Source: an uncultured Streptomyces sp. (GTDB lineage: Bacteria; Actinomycetota; Actinomycetes; Streptomycetales; Streptomycetaceae). From it: 64,000 bases of DNA. The DNA is taken from NCBI RefSeq assembly GCF_947488945.1, contig NZ_CANLBS010000001.1, positions 372,001 through 436,000 on the forward strand, in the 5' to 3' direction. The position numbers were made by a program, and so were the translations under genes. Each line of letters starts with the position of its first letter. Position 1 is the first letter of the stretch. Under the pieces are notes generated by a model. That model was not told the origin of the DNA. It searched no databases and saw only the letters and a list, made by a program, of their open reading frames with translations. Shown here piece by piece: positions 1 through 8,330 of the stretch.

Positions 1-73
1 CGAACGCGCCGTGCGGACCGCGCGGCGCGGCCGGGACGAGGGCGTCGCGGAGGCGGTCGGTGCGCTGCCCCAT
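1..73 (-). CDS. 5' end of a gene running off the left edge
   Basis: An ATG at 73-71 on the minus strand follows a strong Shine-Dalgarno sequence (GAGGAGGA, about 5 bases away). The frame stays open to the window edge, giving 24 codons that begin MGQRTDRLRD. The translation is too short to assign a family. The next gene upstream on this strand is the symporter, about 250 bases away, so this gene may have its own promoter. The start is well supported; the product is unknown. Confidence 0.6.
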   Translation of the reverse strand, partial: MGQRTDRLRDALVPAAPRGPHGAF

Positions 74-281
74 CGTTCCTCCTCGTCGGTTCGGCGGCGG
101 CCCCGTGGTCACGGGGGTGCGGGTGCGGCCGGTGGCGTCCGGGCCCGCGCTCGACGCACGGTCCGGGGCGGTCGCCGGTCGGTTCCCGCCGGCCCGGAGG
201 CGCGCGGCTGCGCGCGAGGGCCTTCAGCCGTTATACACGACGGCCCGCGCCGGCAGCAGGGGCCCGCGGCTGCTCCCCCGA

Positions 282-307
282 CCCCCTTCCCCCTTCCCCC
301 TTCCCCC
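282..307 (-). other. G-quadruplex motif 3' of the symporter gene
   Basis: The minus strand carries four G5 tracts separated by AA, a textbook G-quadruplex motif with 2-base loops. It lies 20-45 bases downstream of the symporter stop codon, so it would sit in that mRNA's 3' end. It could stabilise the 3' end or pause polymerase; this is inferred from sequence only. The rest of 74-326 shows no convincing gene. Confidence 0.6.
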
Positions 308-326
308 GCCGCGCCTTCCCGCGCGC

Positions 327-1835
327 TCACGCCTCCACGGGGCGCGGCACGGCCGTCGGCGGGTCGAACTCGTCGTGGGCGAGGATCTCCTCGTCGCTCC
401 GCGGGTCGGTGTCGGGCCGGGTGGCGAAGGTCACCGCCAGCGCCACCACCAGGTTCGCGCCCAGCGCGACCAGCCCCGCGTTGACGCCCCACACCGGATC
501 GTTGCCGCCGAAGACGAGCACGCACACCGTGGCGACGCCCACCACCAGCCCGCTGAACGCCCCCCGAAACGTCAGCCTCCGCCACACCAGTGCCAGCAGC
601 ACCATCGGCAGCAGCTGTGCCATCCCCTCGTACGAGATGAGCGACAGCCGCACCAGCGTGTTCGGCGCGGTGTACGTCATCAGCAACGCCAGCACGCCGG
701 CGAGGACCACCACGGCCTGGGCCGCGCCCTTCTGCCGCTCGCGCAGCCGGGGCAGGTGGCTGAGCACGCTGCGGCCCCACATGGTGCCGATGACCAGCAT
801 GAAGACCGCCATCGGCACGATGGAGGAGAGCGCGGCGGCGACCCCGACGACGCCGACCGCCCAGGCCGGCAGCGCGTCCACCACCAGCTTGAACAGCGCC
901 AGGTTCGACTCCGCCCCGACGAGGCCGGGGACGACGAACAGTGCCGCCATGCCGAGCAGCATCGGGACGAAGAGCAGGATGTTGTAGCCGGGCAGCCACA
1001 TGGCGTTGCGCCGCAGGGTGTCCGCGTCGCGGGCGCCGAGGTAGCCCGCCACCGTGGTCGGGAAGATCACCACGGTGAGGGAGTTCAGGAACGACGTGCT
1101 GATGAACCACGCCTGCCCCAGCCCGCTGTCCCCGTGGCCCGGGAAGGTCAGCCACTCGCTCTTCTCGGCGACCAGCCGGTCCAGGAACGGCCCGAACCCG
1201 TCGAAGTAGTGCAGCGGCACGTAGACCGCGAGGAAACCGAGGGTCGCGATGACCAGCACGTCCTTGAGGACCGAGACCCATGCGCTGCCGCGCAGCCCGC
1301 TGATCACGACGAAGCCGGTGGTGACGGCGAACGCGATGAAATAGGCCCATTCCAGGCTGATCGTGCCGTAGGAGAGGGTCGAGACGACCACACCCATGCC
1401 GGTGATCTGGAGCTGGATGTAGGGCAGCAGGAAGACCGTGGCGAGCACGGTGACGAGCACCCCGAGCCAGGGCCGGCCGAACCGGTGCGCCACCATGTCG
1501 GTGATCCCCACCAGGCCGTGCCGGCGCGCGTACGCCCAGAGCATGGGGCCGACGACGTACCCGAGGGCGTAGCCGCAGGACATGTACGCGACGACGTAGA
1601 GGACCGGGGCGCCGTAGTTGTAGCCCCAGCCGGCGGCGCCGAGGTAGCTGAAGCTGGTGTAGCCCTCGCCCGCCATCAGCACCCAGATGAAGACCGGGCC
1701 GAGGCTGCGTCCGCCGACCGACCACTCGGCGAGCCCGCCGCCGCCCCCGCCCCGGCCGCGTACCGCGAAGAGGCCGAGCGCGACGGTGGCGACCATGAAC
1801 ACGCCGAAGACGGAGGTGGCGACGGCGGCGTTCAC
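327..1835 (-). CDS. Sodium:solute symporter (SSF family)
   Basis: This 502-residue membrane protein of the solute:sodium symporter family should import a small organic solute coupled to sodium. The N-terminal helix is followed by the SSF-like stretch ending AGEGYTSFSYLGAAGWGYNYG, and about a dozen hydrophobic segments follow. The tail after about residue 475 is hydrophilic and acidic. The GTG start is chosen because it overlaps the stop of the small DUF3311 gene as GTGA, typical translational coupling; an open extension upstream has no membrane-protein character. The DUF3311-SSF pair is a recurrent actinobacterial arrangement. The substrate cannot be read from sequence. Confidence 0.9.
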   Translation of the reverse strand: MNAAVATSVFGVFMVATVALGLFAVRGRGGGGGGLAEWSVGGRSLGPVFIWVLMAGEGYTSFSYLGAAGWGYNYGAPVLYVVAYMSCGYALGYVVGPMLWAYARRHGLVGITDMVAHRFGRPWLGVLVTVLATVFLLPYIQLQITGMGVVVSTLSYGTISLEWAYFIAFAVTTGFVVISGLRGSAWVSVLKDVLVIATLGFLAVYVPLHYFDGFGPFLDRLVAEKSEWLTFPGHGDSGLGQAWFISTSFLNSLTVVIFPTTVAGYLGARDADTLRRNAMWLPGYNILLFVPMLLGMAALFVVPGLVGAESNLALFKLVVDALPAWAVGVVGVAAALSSIVPMAVFMLVIGTMWGRSVLSHLPRLRERQKGAAQAVVVLAGVLALLMTYTAPNTLVRLSLISYEGMAQLLPMVLLALVWRRLTFRGAFSGLVVGVATVCVLVFGGNDPVWGVNAGLVALGANLVVALAVTFATRPDTDPRSDEEILAHDEFDPPTAVPRPVEA

Positions 1836-2020
1836 CGGCGGTCCCCCCGCCGTGTCATCCATACGGCGAACGGCGTCAGCACCGTCGCGCCGAGCAGCCA
1901 CACGAAGAGGAACGGCAGCCCGAACACCACCGGCGTGACGCGGTTCACGAACGGGAGGGCCCCCAGGTACAACACGTACGGGAGCAGCAGCCACAACACC
2001 TGGGGACGTCTTCTGAGCAC
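1832..2020 (-). CDS. DUF3311 small membrane protein
   Basis: This 62-residue protein has two hydrophobic segments and a basic end (TRRGDRR). It matches the DUF3311 small proteins encoded just before SSF symporters, where an accessory or stabilising subunit role is suspected but unproven. It starts with GTG and its TGA overlaps the symporter GTG by four bases, so the two are almost certainly one operon. Confidence 0.8.
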   Translation of the reverse strand: MLRRRPQVLWLLLPYVLYLGALPFVNRVTPVVFGLPFLFVWLLGATVLTPFAVWMTRRGDRR

Positions 2021-2161
2021 GTCAGGGACCTTATCCCCGCTTCACACCGGTGCGCCGGGCGCGCCCCGCCGAAGGCGGCGCACCGCCCCGCCCGCCGCAC
2101 GCCCCGGAACCCGCCCCCGAGTGCTCCCGTGCGCTCCCCCTGCCGCAGTACGGTGTGGGGC

Positions 2162-3169
2162 ATGCGCCCCGACACGCCTGCCGAGCACATCACCGAAGCC
2201 GAGCGCCTGCTGCGGACCGCGGCGCTGTACCCCGAGGACCACGAGCCGCTGACCCTGCGCGCGGCCGCCCACCTGGAACTCGCCGGCGAACGCGTCCGCG
2301 CCACCGCCCTCTACGACCAGCTCCTCGCCGGCCAGGAACTGCCCGTCGAGGAACCGCACCTGGTGAAGGCCCTCAAGGCCGCCAACCTCTGGGAGTACGG
2401 CCACGAGGCGGAGGCCCGCGCGATCATCGAGGGCATCCGCGCCGCAGCGCCGCGCGAGGCCTCGCCGTGGGAGATCGCGGCGGAGACCCTGGAGGCGCAC
2501 GACGAGCTGACCGAGGCGGAGGCGTTCTTCTCCACCGCCCTGACGCTGCTGCTGGCGCCGGGCGAGGAGGTCCCGTACGCGACGCAGTCCCTGCTGACCG
2601 GACGCCACCGGGTCCGCCGTCTGCTGGGCGTCACCCACGACGCCTGGGACGAGCTGGCCGACACCCTGCACACGGCGGCGGTGCCGTTGGACGAGCTGCA
2701 CGACCCCAAGCGCCTGTGGTCCCTGGGCTCCTCCGACCCGGGCGAGCTCCAGGCCGAGATCGCCCGGCTCCGCGCCGAGCTCGGCGTCTACCGCACGGCG
2801 CTCTCCCGGCCGTTCCCGGTCGCCGTCCTGCACTGGCCCGAGGACGAGCTGCGCGAACTCCTCGCCGGCTACCCGGAACTGGCGTCCGAGTACGTCAGCC
2901 ACCCCGACCACCTGTCCCGCCTGGAGGCCGCCCTGCGCGACCTGCACGCCGCGGGCACCCCCAACCTCGGCATCGTCACGGGCACCGTCCCCTCCTACGA
3001 GGCCTTCGCCGCCTCCGAGGCCGCCTCCCCCTCCGACGCCGGACTCCTCCCCCTCTACGCCACCACCCTCGCCGCCCGAGGCCGCGCCACCCCCTGGCCC
3101 CCGCCCCGCTCCGCCCCCTGCTGGTGCGGCTCGGGCGAGACGTACCGGAACTGCCACGGCGGGGCGTGA
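2162..3169 (+). CDS. SEC-C motif protein of unknown function
   Basis: This 335-residue protein is rich in helical, TPR-like segments (for example ALYPEDHEPLTLRAAAHLEL) and ends in a SEC-C zinc-binding motif. The motif is C320-x-C322-G-S-G-x4-Y328-x2-C331-H332, the metal-binding tail first seen in SecA. No catalytic motif is visible. The start is the ATG at 2162; the longer frame from 2129 adds only residues unlike the family. It is a single gene, divergent from the symporter pair. Confidence 0.85.
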   Translation: MRPDTPAEHITEAERLLRTAALYPEDHEPLTLRAAAHLELAGERVRATALYDQLLAGQELPVEEPHLVKALKAANLWEYGHEAEARAIIEGIRAAAPREASPWEIAAETLEAHDELTEAEAFFSTALTLLLAPGEEVPYATQSLLTGRHRVRRLLGVTHDAWDELADTLHTAAVPLDELHDPKRLWSLGSSDPGELQAEIARLRAELGVYRTALSRPFPVAVLHWPEDELRELLAGYPELASEYVSHPDHLSRLEAALRDLHAAGTPNLGIVTGTVPSYEAFAASEAASPSDAGLLPLYATTLAARGRATPWPPPRSAPCWCGSGETYRNCHGGA

Positions 3170-3225
3170 ACCCCGGGGCCCGTCCGCCCGGGGCCCGCTC
3201 CGGGCTCGGGCGGGCGGGGCACGTG

Positions 3226-3288
3226 CACGTACACGTACGACGGCGGCGCGACCTGCGGGGGCGGGGCGCGCCGTCGTGCGTGTACGTG
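3226..3288. terminator. Large hairpin between the SEC-C and helicase genes
   Basis: The arms at 3226-3245 and 3269-3288 are 20 bases each and complementary except for one T-G pair, with a 23-base G-rich loop. The hairpin lies 56 bases after the SEC-C stop and 55 bases before the helicase ATG. It is probably a terminator that insulates the helicase gene, but it could also act as an attenuator in a long leader. There is no T-tract. Confidence 0.6.
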
Positions 3289-3343
3289 TCAGTGCCACTT
3301 GATACAACTGCACGTGAGACAGGCGCTGGGATGGGGGATTCAC

Positions 3344-6300
3344 ATGGGCGACGACTTTTCAGACTCCGCTCCGGTGGCGGGTCTGTACGAAACACTTCTC
3401 ACCCAAGGGCTGGAAGAGCGGCTCAAGCAACTGAACGCATCCGGCAACCAGTCGGTAGACGGCGCAGTGAGCTCGGACTCCGTCCCCCATGTACTTGCTC
3501 GTCACATCGCTCAGGCCGTGCGGCAGGCGCTTACCGGCCTTGAGCCCGCGCAGCAAGTCCAGGCCGCCAACCACATACTGGGGTCGCTTCCGGGGGCAGC
3601 TGGTTCGGCTGGCTGGGACGACCCGATCACAGCGGGACCCCGGCAACTGCTGGCCATCGCTGAGCAGGAGGCGCCCGGCGTGTACGCCATACGCCCCGCG
3701 ACACCGCTCTCGGAAACTGCGCTCATCACCAACGCGCCGGAGGACCCGAGCCTGGGTTTCGAACTGCGCGCGGAGTTGGCGACCGCAGATCGGGTGGACC
3801 TCCTCTGCGCCTTCGTCAAGTGGCACGGGCTTCGCGTCCTTGAGCAATCACTCGCGACGGCCCACGCGCGAGGCGTTCCCATCCGCGTGCTGACGACGAC
3901 GTACATCGGGGCTACCGAGCGGCGTGCACTCGACCGCCTGGTGCGCGACTTCGGGGCCGAGGTCAAGGTCAACTACGAAGTGCGGTCCACGCGGCTCCAC
4001 GCAAAGGCATGGCTCTTCCGGCGCAACAGCGGCTTCGACACGGCCTATGTAGGAAGTTCCAACCTCTCCAAGGCGGCGTTGCTTGACGGTCTCGAATGGA
4101 ACGTACGCCTCTCCTCGGTCGCCACCCCAGCCGTGTTGAGGAAGTTCGAGGCCACCTTCGACGCGTACTGGAGCGACCCCTCCTTCGAGTCGTACGATCC
4201 GGACAAGGACGGCCCGCGACTGGACGAAGCGCTGTCGCACGCCAGCGGTTCAACCGAGCCCGCACGCAACACCCTTACCCTCTCCGGGCTCGAAGTGCGC
4301 CCCTACCCGTATCAGCGCGACATGCTGGAACGCCTCGAAGTTGAGCGAACGGTGCATGACCGGCATCGCAATCTATTGGTCGCCGCCACGGGGACGGGCA
4401 AGACCGTCATGGCGGCACTGGACTTTCGGAACCTCCGCCAGCGGATGGGGGGCAACCCCCGGCTTCTCTTCGTAGCCCACCGCAAGGAGATCCTGGAGCA
4501 GTCCCTGCGCGTCTATCAGAACGTCCTCATCGACGCGAACTTCGGTGAGCTTCTCTACAGCGGCGAAATCCCGAACAACTGGAATCACGTCTTCGCCAGT
4601 GTCCAGTCGCTGTCTCCCCAGGTGCTCGAACGCCTCGCTCCCGATCACTTCGACGTCATCGTGATCGATGAGTTCCACCACGGCACCTCACCGACATACC
4701 GCCGCCTCATTGATCATTTCACCCCGCGCGAGCTCCTCGGCCTCACCGCGACTCCGGAACGCATGGACGGGCTCAACATCCAGGACGAGTTCTTCGACGG
4801 CCGCATCGCAGCCGAGATACGCCTCTGGGAAGCCCTCGAAAACGATCTACTGAGTCCGTTCCACTACTTCGGCGTCACCGACAACACCGACATGACCGCG
4901 ATTGAGTGGAAGCGCGGCGCCTATGACGCCACCGCCCTCGGTAATCTTTTCACTGGCAACCTCGCACGCGCCCGACTCATTGTCCAGGCAGTGGAGGACA
5001 AGGTCACAGACCCGGGCCGCATGCGCGCACTTGGCTTCTGCGTTTCCGTGGCCCACGCCCACTTCATGGCCGAATACTTCCGGAAGGCCGGCCTTGCCGC
5101 CGTCGCTCTCTCCGGCGAGACCCCGCGCGACGAACGCAAGGCGGCTCTTGACGAACTGCGGGCGGGAACTCTGCAGATCATCTTCTCCGTGGACCTGTTC
5201 AACGAAGGTCTCGATATCCCTGACGTGGATACGCTACTCCTCCTTCGCCCGACCTCCAGCGCAACGGTCTTCCTTCAGCAGTTGGGACGCGGGCTGCGCC
5301 GCACCGAGGGGAAGGCGGTGCTCACCGTCCTCGACTTCATCGGCCAGCACCGGAAGGAATTCCGGTTCGAGGAGCAACTCCGCGCACTGACCAACCTCAC
5401 GCGCAACCGTCTGCTGAGCAACGTCGAGAGCGACTTCCCACAACTCCCTTCCGGCTGCCAGATCATCCTGGAGACGAAGGCGAAGGAGTTGATCATTGAA
5501 AATATTCGCCATCAGCTCGCCGTCAACGTCACTCAGCTTGCGAGGGAAGTCTCGTCATACGCCGAAGTGCGCCTGTCGGACTACCTGCGAGAGAGCGGCC
5601 GCGGCATCAACGAGCTCTATCGCGGCAATGGCAACTCATGGACCGGTCTGCTGCGGCGAGCGAACCTGCTCAAAACGAGCGCTCCCGAAGGTGAAGCCGC
5701 CCTTCTCAAGCGCGTGTCCGCCTTCCTGCACGTGGACGATCCGATGCGGGTATCGGCCTACGGGCAACTCCTCACCGATGACGCCCCCGCCTATGACGAC
5801 CTCAACGAGCGGGACCAGGCGTACGCCCGCATGTTCTTTTTCTCGCTCTGGCCGCTTGGTGGTGGCTTCGCCAGCTACCAAGCGGGCTTCGACACACTGC
5901 GCGAGCAGTCCGCGTTCCGAGACGAGTTGAGCCAGGTCCTCGCGCACGTACTGGACCAGGCTGATCATGTCCCACTCCCTCTGCTCGGCGGAAACGCCGG
6001 CCTGCCGCTTGCTGTCCATGCTTCGTACAGCCGGGAAGAGATCCTTCCGGCTGTGGGACAGTCCGCCGTGGGCGGCTTCATGCCGGGTCACTTCCGAGAG
6101 GGAGTGAAGTGGTGCGAGAACATCAAGACCGACGCCCTCCTCATCACCCTGGAGAAAGACGAGAAGGATTTCTCCCCTGAGACTCGGTATAAGGACTACG
6201 CAAAGAACAATTTCCTGTTCCATTGGGAGTCTCAAAACCAGACGTCGGCAGCCTCTCCCACCGGCGTCCGCTACCAGACCCACAAGGACCTCGGAACTGA

Positions 6301-6481
6301 CATCCTCTTGTTCGTACGCCGCTACAAGAAGACCGACATCGGCGGGCCCCAGCCGTGGATGCTGCTGGGCCCCGCCGAATACGTCGACCACGCGGGGAGC
6401 AAGCCGATGGGGATCATTTGGAGACTGCACCACGAAATCCCGGCGGACGTGCTCACCTACTCAGCCATCGCGGCGGCTTAA
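3344..6481 (+). CDS. PLD-nuclease / SF2 helicase / DUF3427 fusion protein
   Basis: This 1,045-residue cytoplasmic protein has three modules. The N-terminal part carries a phospholipase-D-like (HKD-type) nuclease site, H219-x-K221 with GSSN from residue 237. The middle is a superfamily 2 helicase: Walker A GTGKT at 350, DEFH at 442, LTATPER, and motif VI QQLGRGLRR from 645. The C-terminal third fits DUF3427. The ATG at 3344 has a G-rich Shine-Dalgarno 7 bases upstream; a TTG at 3299 lies closer to the hairpin and is less likely. The gene stands alone, with lower third-position GC (AAT, ATT, CTA codons) than its neighbours, which suggests transfer. Such fusions are predicted DNA repair or defence enzymes; no partner gene is present. 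Confidence 0.92.
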   Translation: MGDDFSDSAPVAGLYETLLTQGLEERLKQLNASGNQSVDGAVSSDSVPHVLARHIAQAVRQALTGLEPAQQVQAANHILGSLPGAAGSAGWDDPITAGPRQLLAIAEQEAPGVYAIRPATPLSETALITNAPEDPSLGFELRAELATADRVDLLCAFVKWHGLRVLEQSLATAHARGVPIRVLTTTYIGATERRALDRLVRDFGAEVKVNYEVRSTRLHAKAWLFRRNSGFDTAYVGSSNLSKAALLDGLEWNVRLSSVATPAVLRKFEATFDAYWSDPSFESYDPDKDGPRLDEALSHASGSTEPARNTLTLSGLEVRPYPYQRDMLERLEVERTVHDRHRNLLVAATGTGKTVMAALDFRNLRQRMGGNPRLLFVAHRKEILEQSLRVYQNVLIDANFGELLYSGEIPNNWNHVFASVQSLSPQVLERLAPDHFDVIVIDEFHHGTSPTYRRLIDHFTPRELLGLTATPERMDGLNIQDEFFDGRIAAEIRLWEALENDLLSPFHYFGVTDNTDMTAIEWKRGAYDATALGNLFTGNLARARLIVQAVEDKVTDPGRMRALGFCVSVAHAHFMAEYFRKAGLAAVALSGETPRDERKAALDELRAGTLQIIFSVDLFNEGLDIPDVDTLLLLRPTSSATVFLQQLGRGLRRTEGKAVLTVLDFIGQHRKEFRFEEQLRALTNLTRNRLLSNVESDFPQLPSGCQIILETKAKELIIENIRHQLAVNVTQLAREVSSYAEVRLSDYLRESGRGINELYRGNGNSWTGLLRRANLLKTSAPEGEAALLKRVSAFLHVDDPMRVSAYGQLLTDDAPAYDDLNERDQAYARMFFFSLWPLGGGFASYQAGFDTLREQSAFRDELSQVLAHVLDQADHVPLPLLGGNAGLPLAVHASYSREEILPAVGQSAVGGFMPGHFREGVKWCENIKTDALLITLEKDEKDFSPETRYKDYAKNNFLFHWESQNQTSAASPTGVRYQTHKDLGTDILLFVRRYKKTDIGGPQPWMLLGPAEYVDHAGSKPMGIIWRLHHEIPADVLTYSAIAAA

Positions 6482-6663
6482 AAAACGACGCCTTCAACAT
6501 GTTCGAACACAGCCTGATAGAGCGTCATAAAGTGCGGCTTACAGCAGACATGGGGCACTGAGAAGCGCGAAGCCTGTCGGTGACACGGGCGCCAAGAGAG
6601 GACCCACGAACAGTGGATCTGGTTCGTCTACTCGCGCCGTGGCCGTCGCTCGGGTTAATCGCC

Positions 6664-8049
6664 TCACTCCCTTTGGGCGGCGTCCTGCTGGGCGACGATG
6701 GTGAAGCGTTCGCGCCAGGTGGCGGTGGGTGGGAAGTCGGGGGTGTCGTCGGTCACCCACGGGGTGGTGGGGGGTGTGGGAAGGGGGCGGCACTGGGGGC
6801 ATTCGGTTTCGTCACCGAAGGGCCGGAAGAGGTGTTCGTCGCCGGGGGTCGCGCAGGGGCGCAGGGGCTGCGGGACGATTACCGGCGGCGGTGCGGGGAC
6901 GAACCGGGGTTCGGGGAGTTTCCGGTTCAGGCGGTGGCGGAGGAAGCCGACGGCGGAGCGGATGCCGTCGGTGGGGTGTTCGGCGAGGAGTGCGTGGCGC
7001 AGGTCGTCCTCGGTGATGCCCCGGGCCAGCCATGCGGCGGCGTCGGGGGCGAGGGCGCGTGCTTCCTGTTCCCCGAGGTGGAGTTCGCGGCGTGCGCGCC
7101 GCAGCGACAGCAGCACGCGCTCGGCGGCACGCAGACGGCGGGCGTGCGCGGGGTCGGACTCCTCCGGCGCGGACTGCTCCGGAGCGGACTCGTCCGGGGC
7201 GGGGGCGATCGCGGGTGCAGCGGGCGGTTCAGGTGTCGCGCCGCCGGGTTCGCGGCTGGTGATGGTCGGCGCTTCCGGGGCCTTGAAGTCGCCCGCGCCG
7301 GGTACTTCCTCCGAGTCCCACGCCGCAGTCCCGGTGTCCGCGACGATCTCCCGGACCGCGCACCCGTCCTCGCTCCCGATCCCTGTCCGGGCCGAGGTCG
7401 CGTCCCCGCCGCCGCCCGCGTCCCCACCTCCGCCCGCGTCCCAGCCCCCGCCCGCGTCCCAGCCGTGCGCGGACGCGTCCCAGCCGTGCGCGGACGGTTC
7501 CTCCAGCCACGCCCGGTCCTTCGCCGGCAACCGCACGCCCCCCGGCACGTTCACCTCCCCGTCACCAACGCTCCGCAGCGCCTCGCGCGTTCCGGGGGGT
7601 GGGTGGGGAGTGGTCTTATCACTGTGGTCTTCCCCGGGTAGTTGACCACCGGCCGACCGGCTCCCCGGTCCACCGACCGTCGGACCGTGCGTACTCGGTG
7701 GAACCCCGGCGTCCGAAGGGTCCTCACTCAGCCGGCGGGCGCCCTCTTCCGGCGACAGCGGCACGTTCGTCAGGAACTGACGCGTCGCCCACAGACCACC
7801 CTCGACCTGACGGCGGACCTCGTGGAGATACCCGTGTTCCTTCAGCCCGGTCTTCGCCGCCTGGTACGCACGCCCCGTGATCCTCGCCCGTCGCGCCAGC
7901 TCACCCAACGGCTTGCACTGCTCATCACCCGGAAGCCCCTGGACGTACAACAGAAGGATCTTCGCGTCACTGTTCAGACGCGGATGCCGCACGATGTCGT
8001 TCGACGCCTTGGTGTAGCGCGAAGAGGGCGGGATAACATGACGCAACAT
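6664..8049 (-). CDS. Streptomyces-type helix-turn-helix protein with Gly/Trp/Asp repeats
   Basis: The 461-residue product begins MLRHVIPPSSRYTK and has a winged-helix-like N-terminus (residues about 10-100, SDAKILLLYVQGLPG then LARRARITGRAYQAAKTGL). A disordered region contains HGWDA/GGGWDA repeats, followed by an Ala/Glu-rich helical segment and a C-terminal CPQC with upstream Cys and His, possibly a zinc ribbon. Similar multi-copy proteins occur across Streptomyces genomes without known function; a DNA-binding or replication-related role is inferred. An ATG at 8049 is chosen; the frame is open to 8238 but the extra residues are atypical. A GGTCACGG array lies upstream. Confidence 0.8.
   Translation of the reverse strand: MLRHVIPPSSRYTKASNDIVRHPRLNSDAKILLLYVQGLPGDEQCKPLGELARRARITGRAYQAAKTGLKEHGYLHEVRRQVEGGLWATRQFLTNVPLSPEEGARRLSEDPSDAGVPPSTHGPTVGGPGSRSAGGQLPGEDHSDKTTPHPPPGTREALRSVGDGEVNVPGGVRLPAKDRAWLEEPSAHGWDASAHGWDAGGGWDAGGGGDAGGGGDATSARTGIGSEDGCAVREIVADTGTAAWDSEEVPGAGDFKAPEAPTITSREPGGATPEPPAAPAIAPAPDESAPEQSAPEESDPAHARRLRAAERVLLSLRRARRELHLGEQEARALAPDAAAWLARGITEDDLRHALLAEHPTDGIRSAVGFLRHRLNRKLPEPRFVPAPPPVIVPQPLRPCATPGDEHLFRPFGDETECPQCRPLPTPPTTPWVTDDTPDFPPTATWRERFTIVAQQDAAQRE
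7398..7495. repeat. In-frame degenerate tandem repeat in the HTH gene
   Basis: Units of 15, 18 and 21 bases built on CCCGCGTCC or GACGCGTCC repeat about six times in frame. They encode HGWDASAHGWDA followed by GGGWDA/GGGGDA units. Length changes in multiples of three suggest slippage-driven expansion. This is a low-complexity linker between the DNA-binding N-terminus and the C-terminal part. Confidence 0.7.
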
Positions 8050-8130
8050 TTCTGGTGGCCTACTTCCACTGGTGTGAAGGCCCTCGGCGCGGTGTTCTAA
8101 CACCTCCGGGGGCCGCTCCGTGTCCTCGTT

Positions 8131-8177
8131 CGGGTCACGGAGTGTGCTGTTGCGGTCACGGTAGATTCCGTGACCCG
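8131..8177. promoter_or_regulatory. GGTCACGG repeat array upstream of the HTH gene
   Basis: A perfect 11-bp inverted repeat, CGGGTCACGGA at 8131-8141 and TCCGTGACCCG at 8167-8177, encloses a third direct copy, GGTCACGG at 8154-8161. The two direct copies are exactly 21 bp apart (8133 and 8154), about two helical turns, so all sites would lie on one DNA face. The array is about 80-120 bp upstream of the HTH start and may be its own operator. Binding is inferred. Confidence 0.55.
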
Positions 8178-8330
8178 GCCTCTCCGCCCAGTCCGCCCAG
8201 CGGAACGGTTCTGCACACCCGAACGAGCGACCGCGCACACCTGTCGGGGAACGTCAACTGCCGCGATGCCCCGCTCAGGGCCCGGAATATTCGCTGTCCG
8301 CCGACGTCAACCCCGTGACAGGCTCCGCGC

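Noticed and set aside
60..2252. 730-residue plus-strand open frame
   Set aside because: Antisense shadow of the symporter and neighbours: Arg/His/Gln-rich, no domain, and the minus-strand membrane protein is clear.
3299..3343. TTG start giving 15 extra residues on the helicase
   Set aside because: No ribosome site before the TTG, while the ATG at 3344 has one at good spacing.
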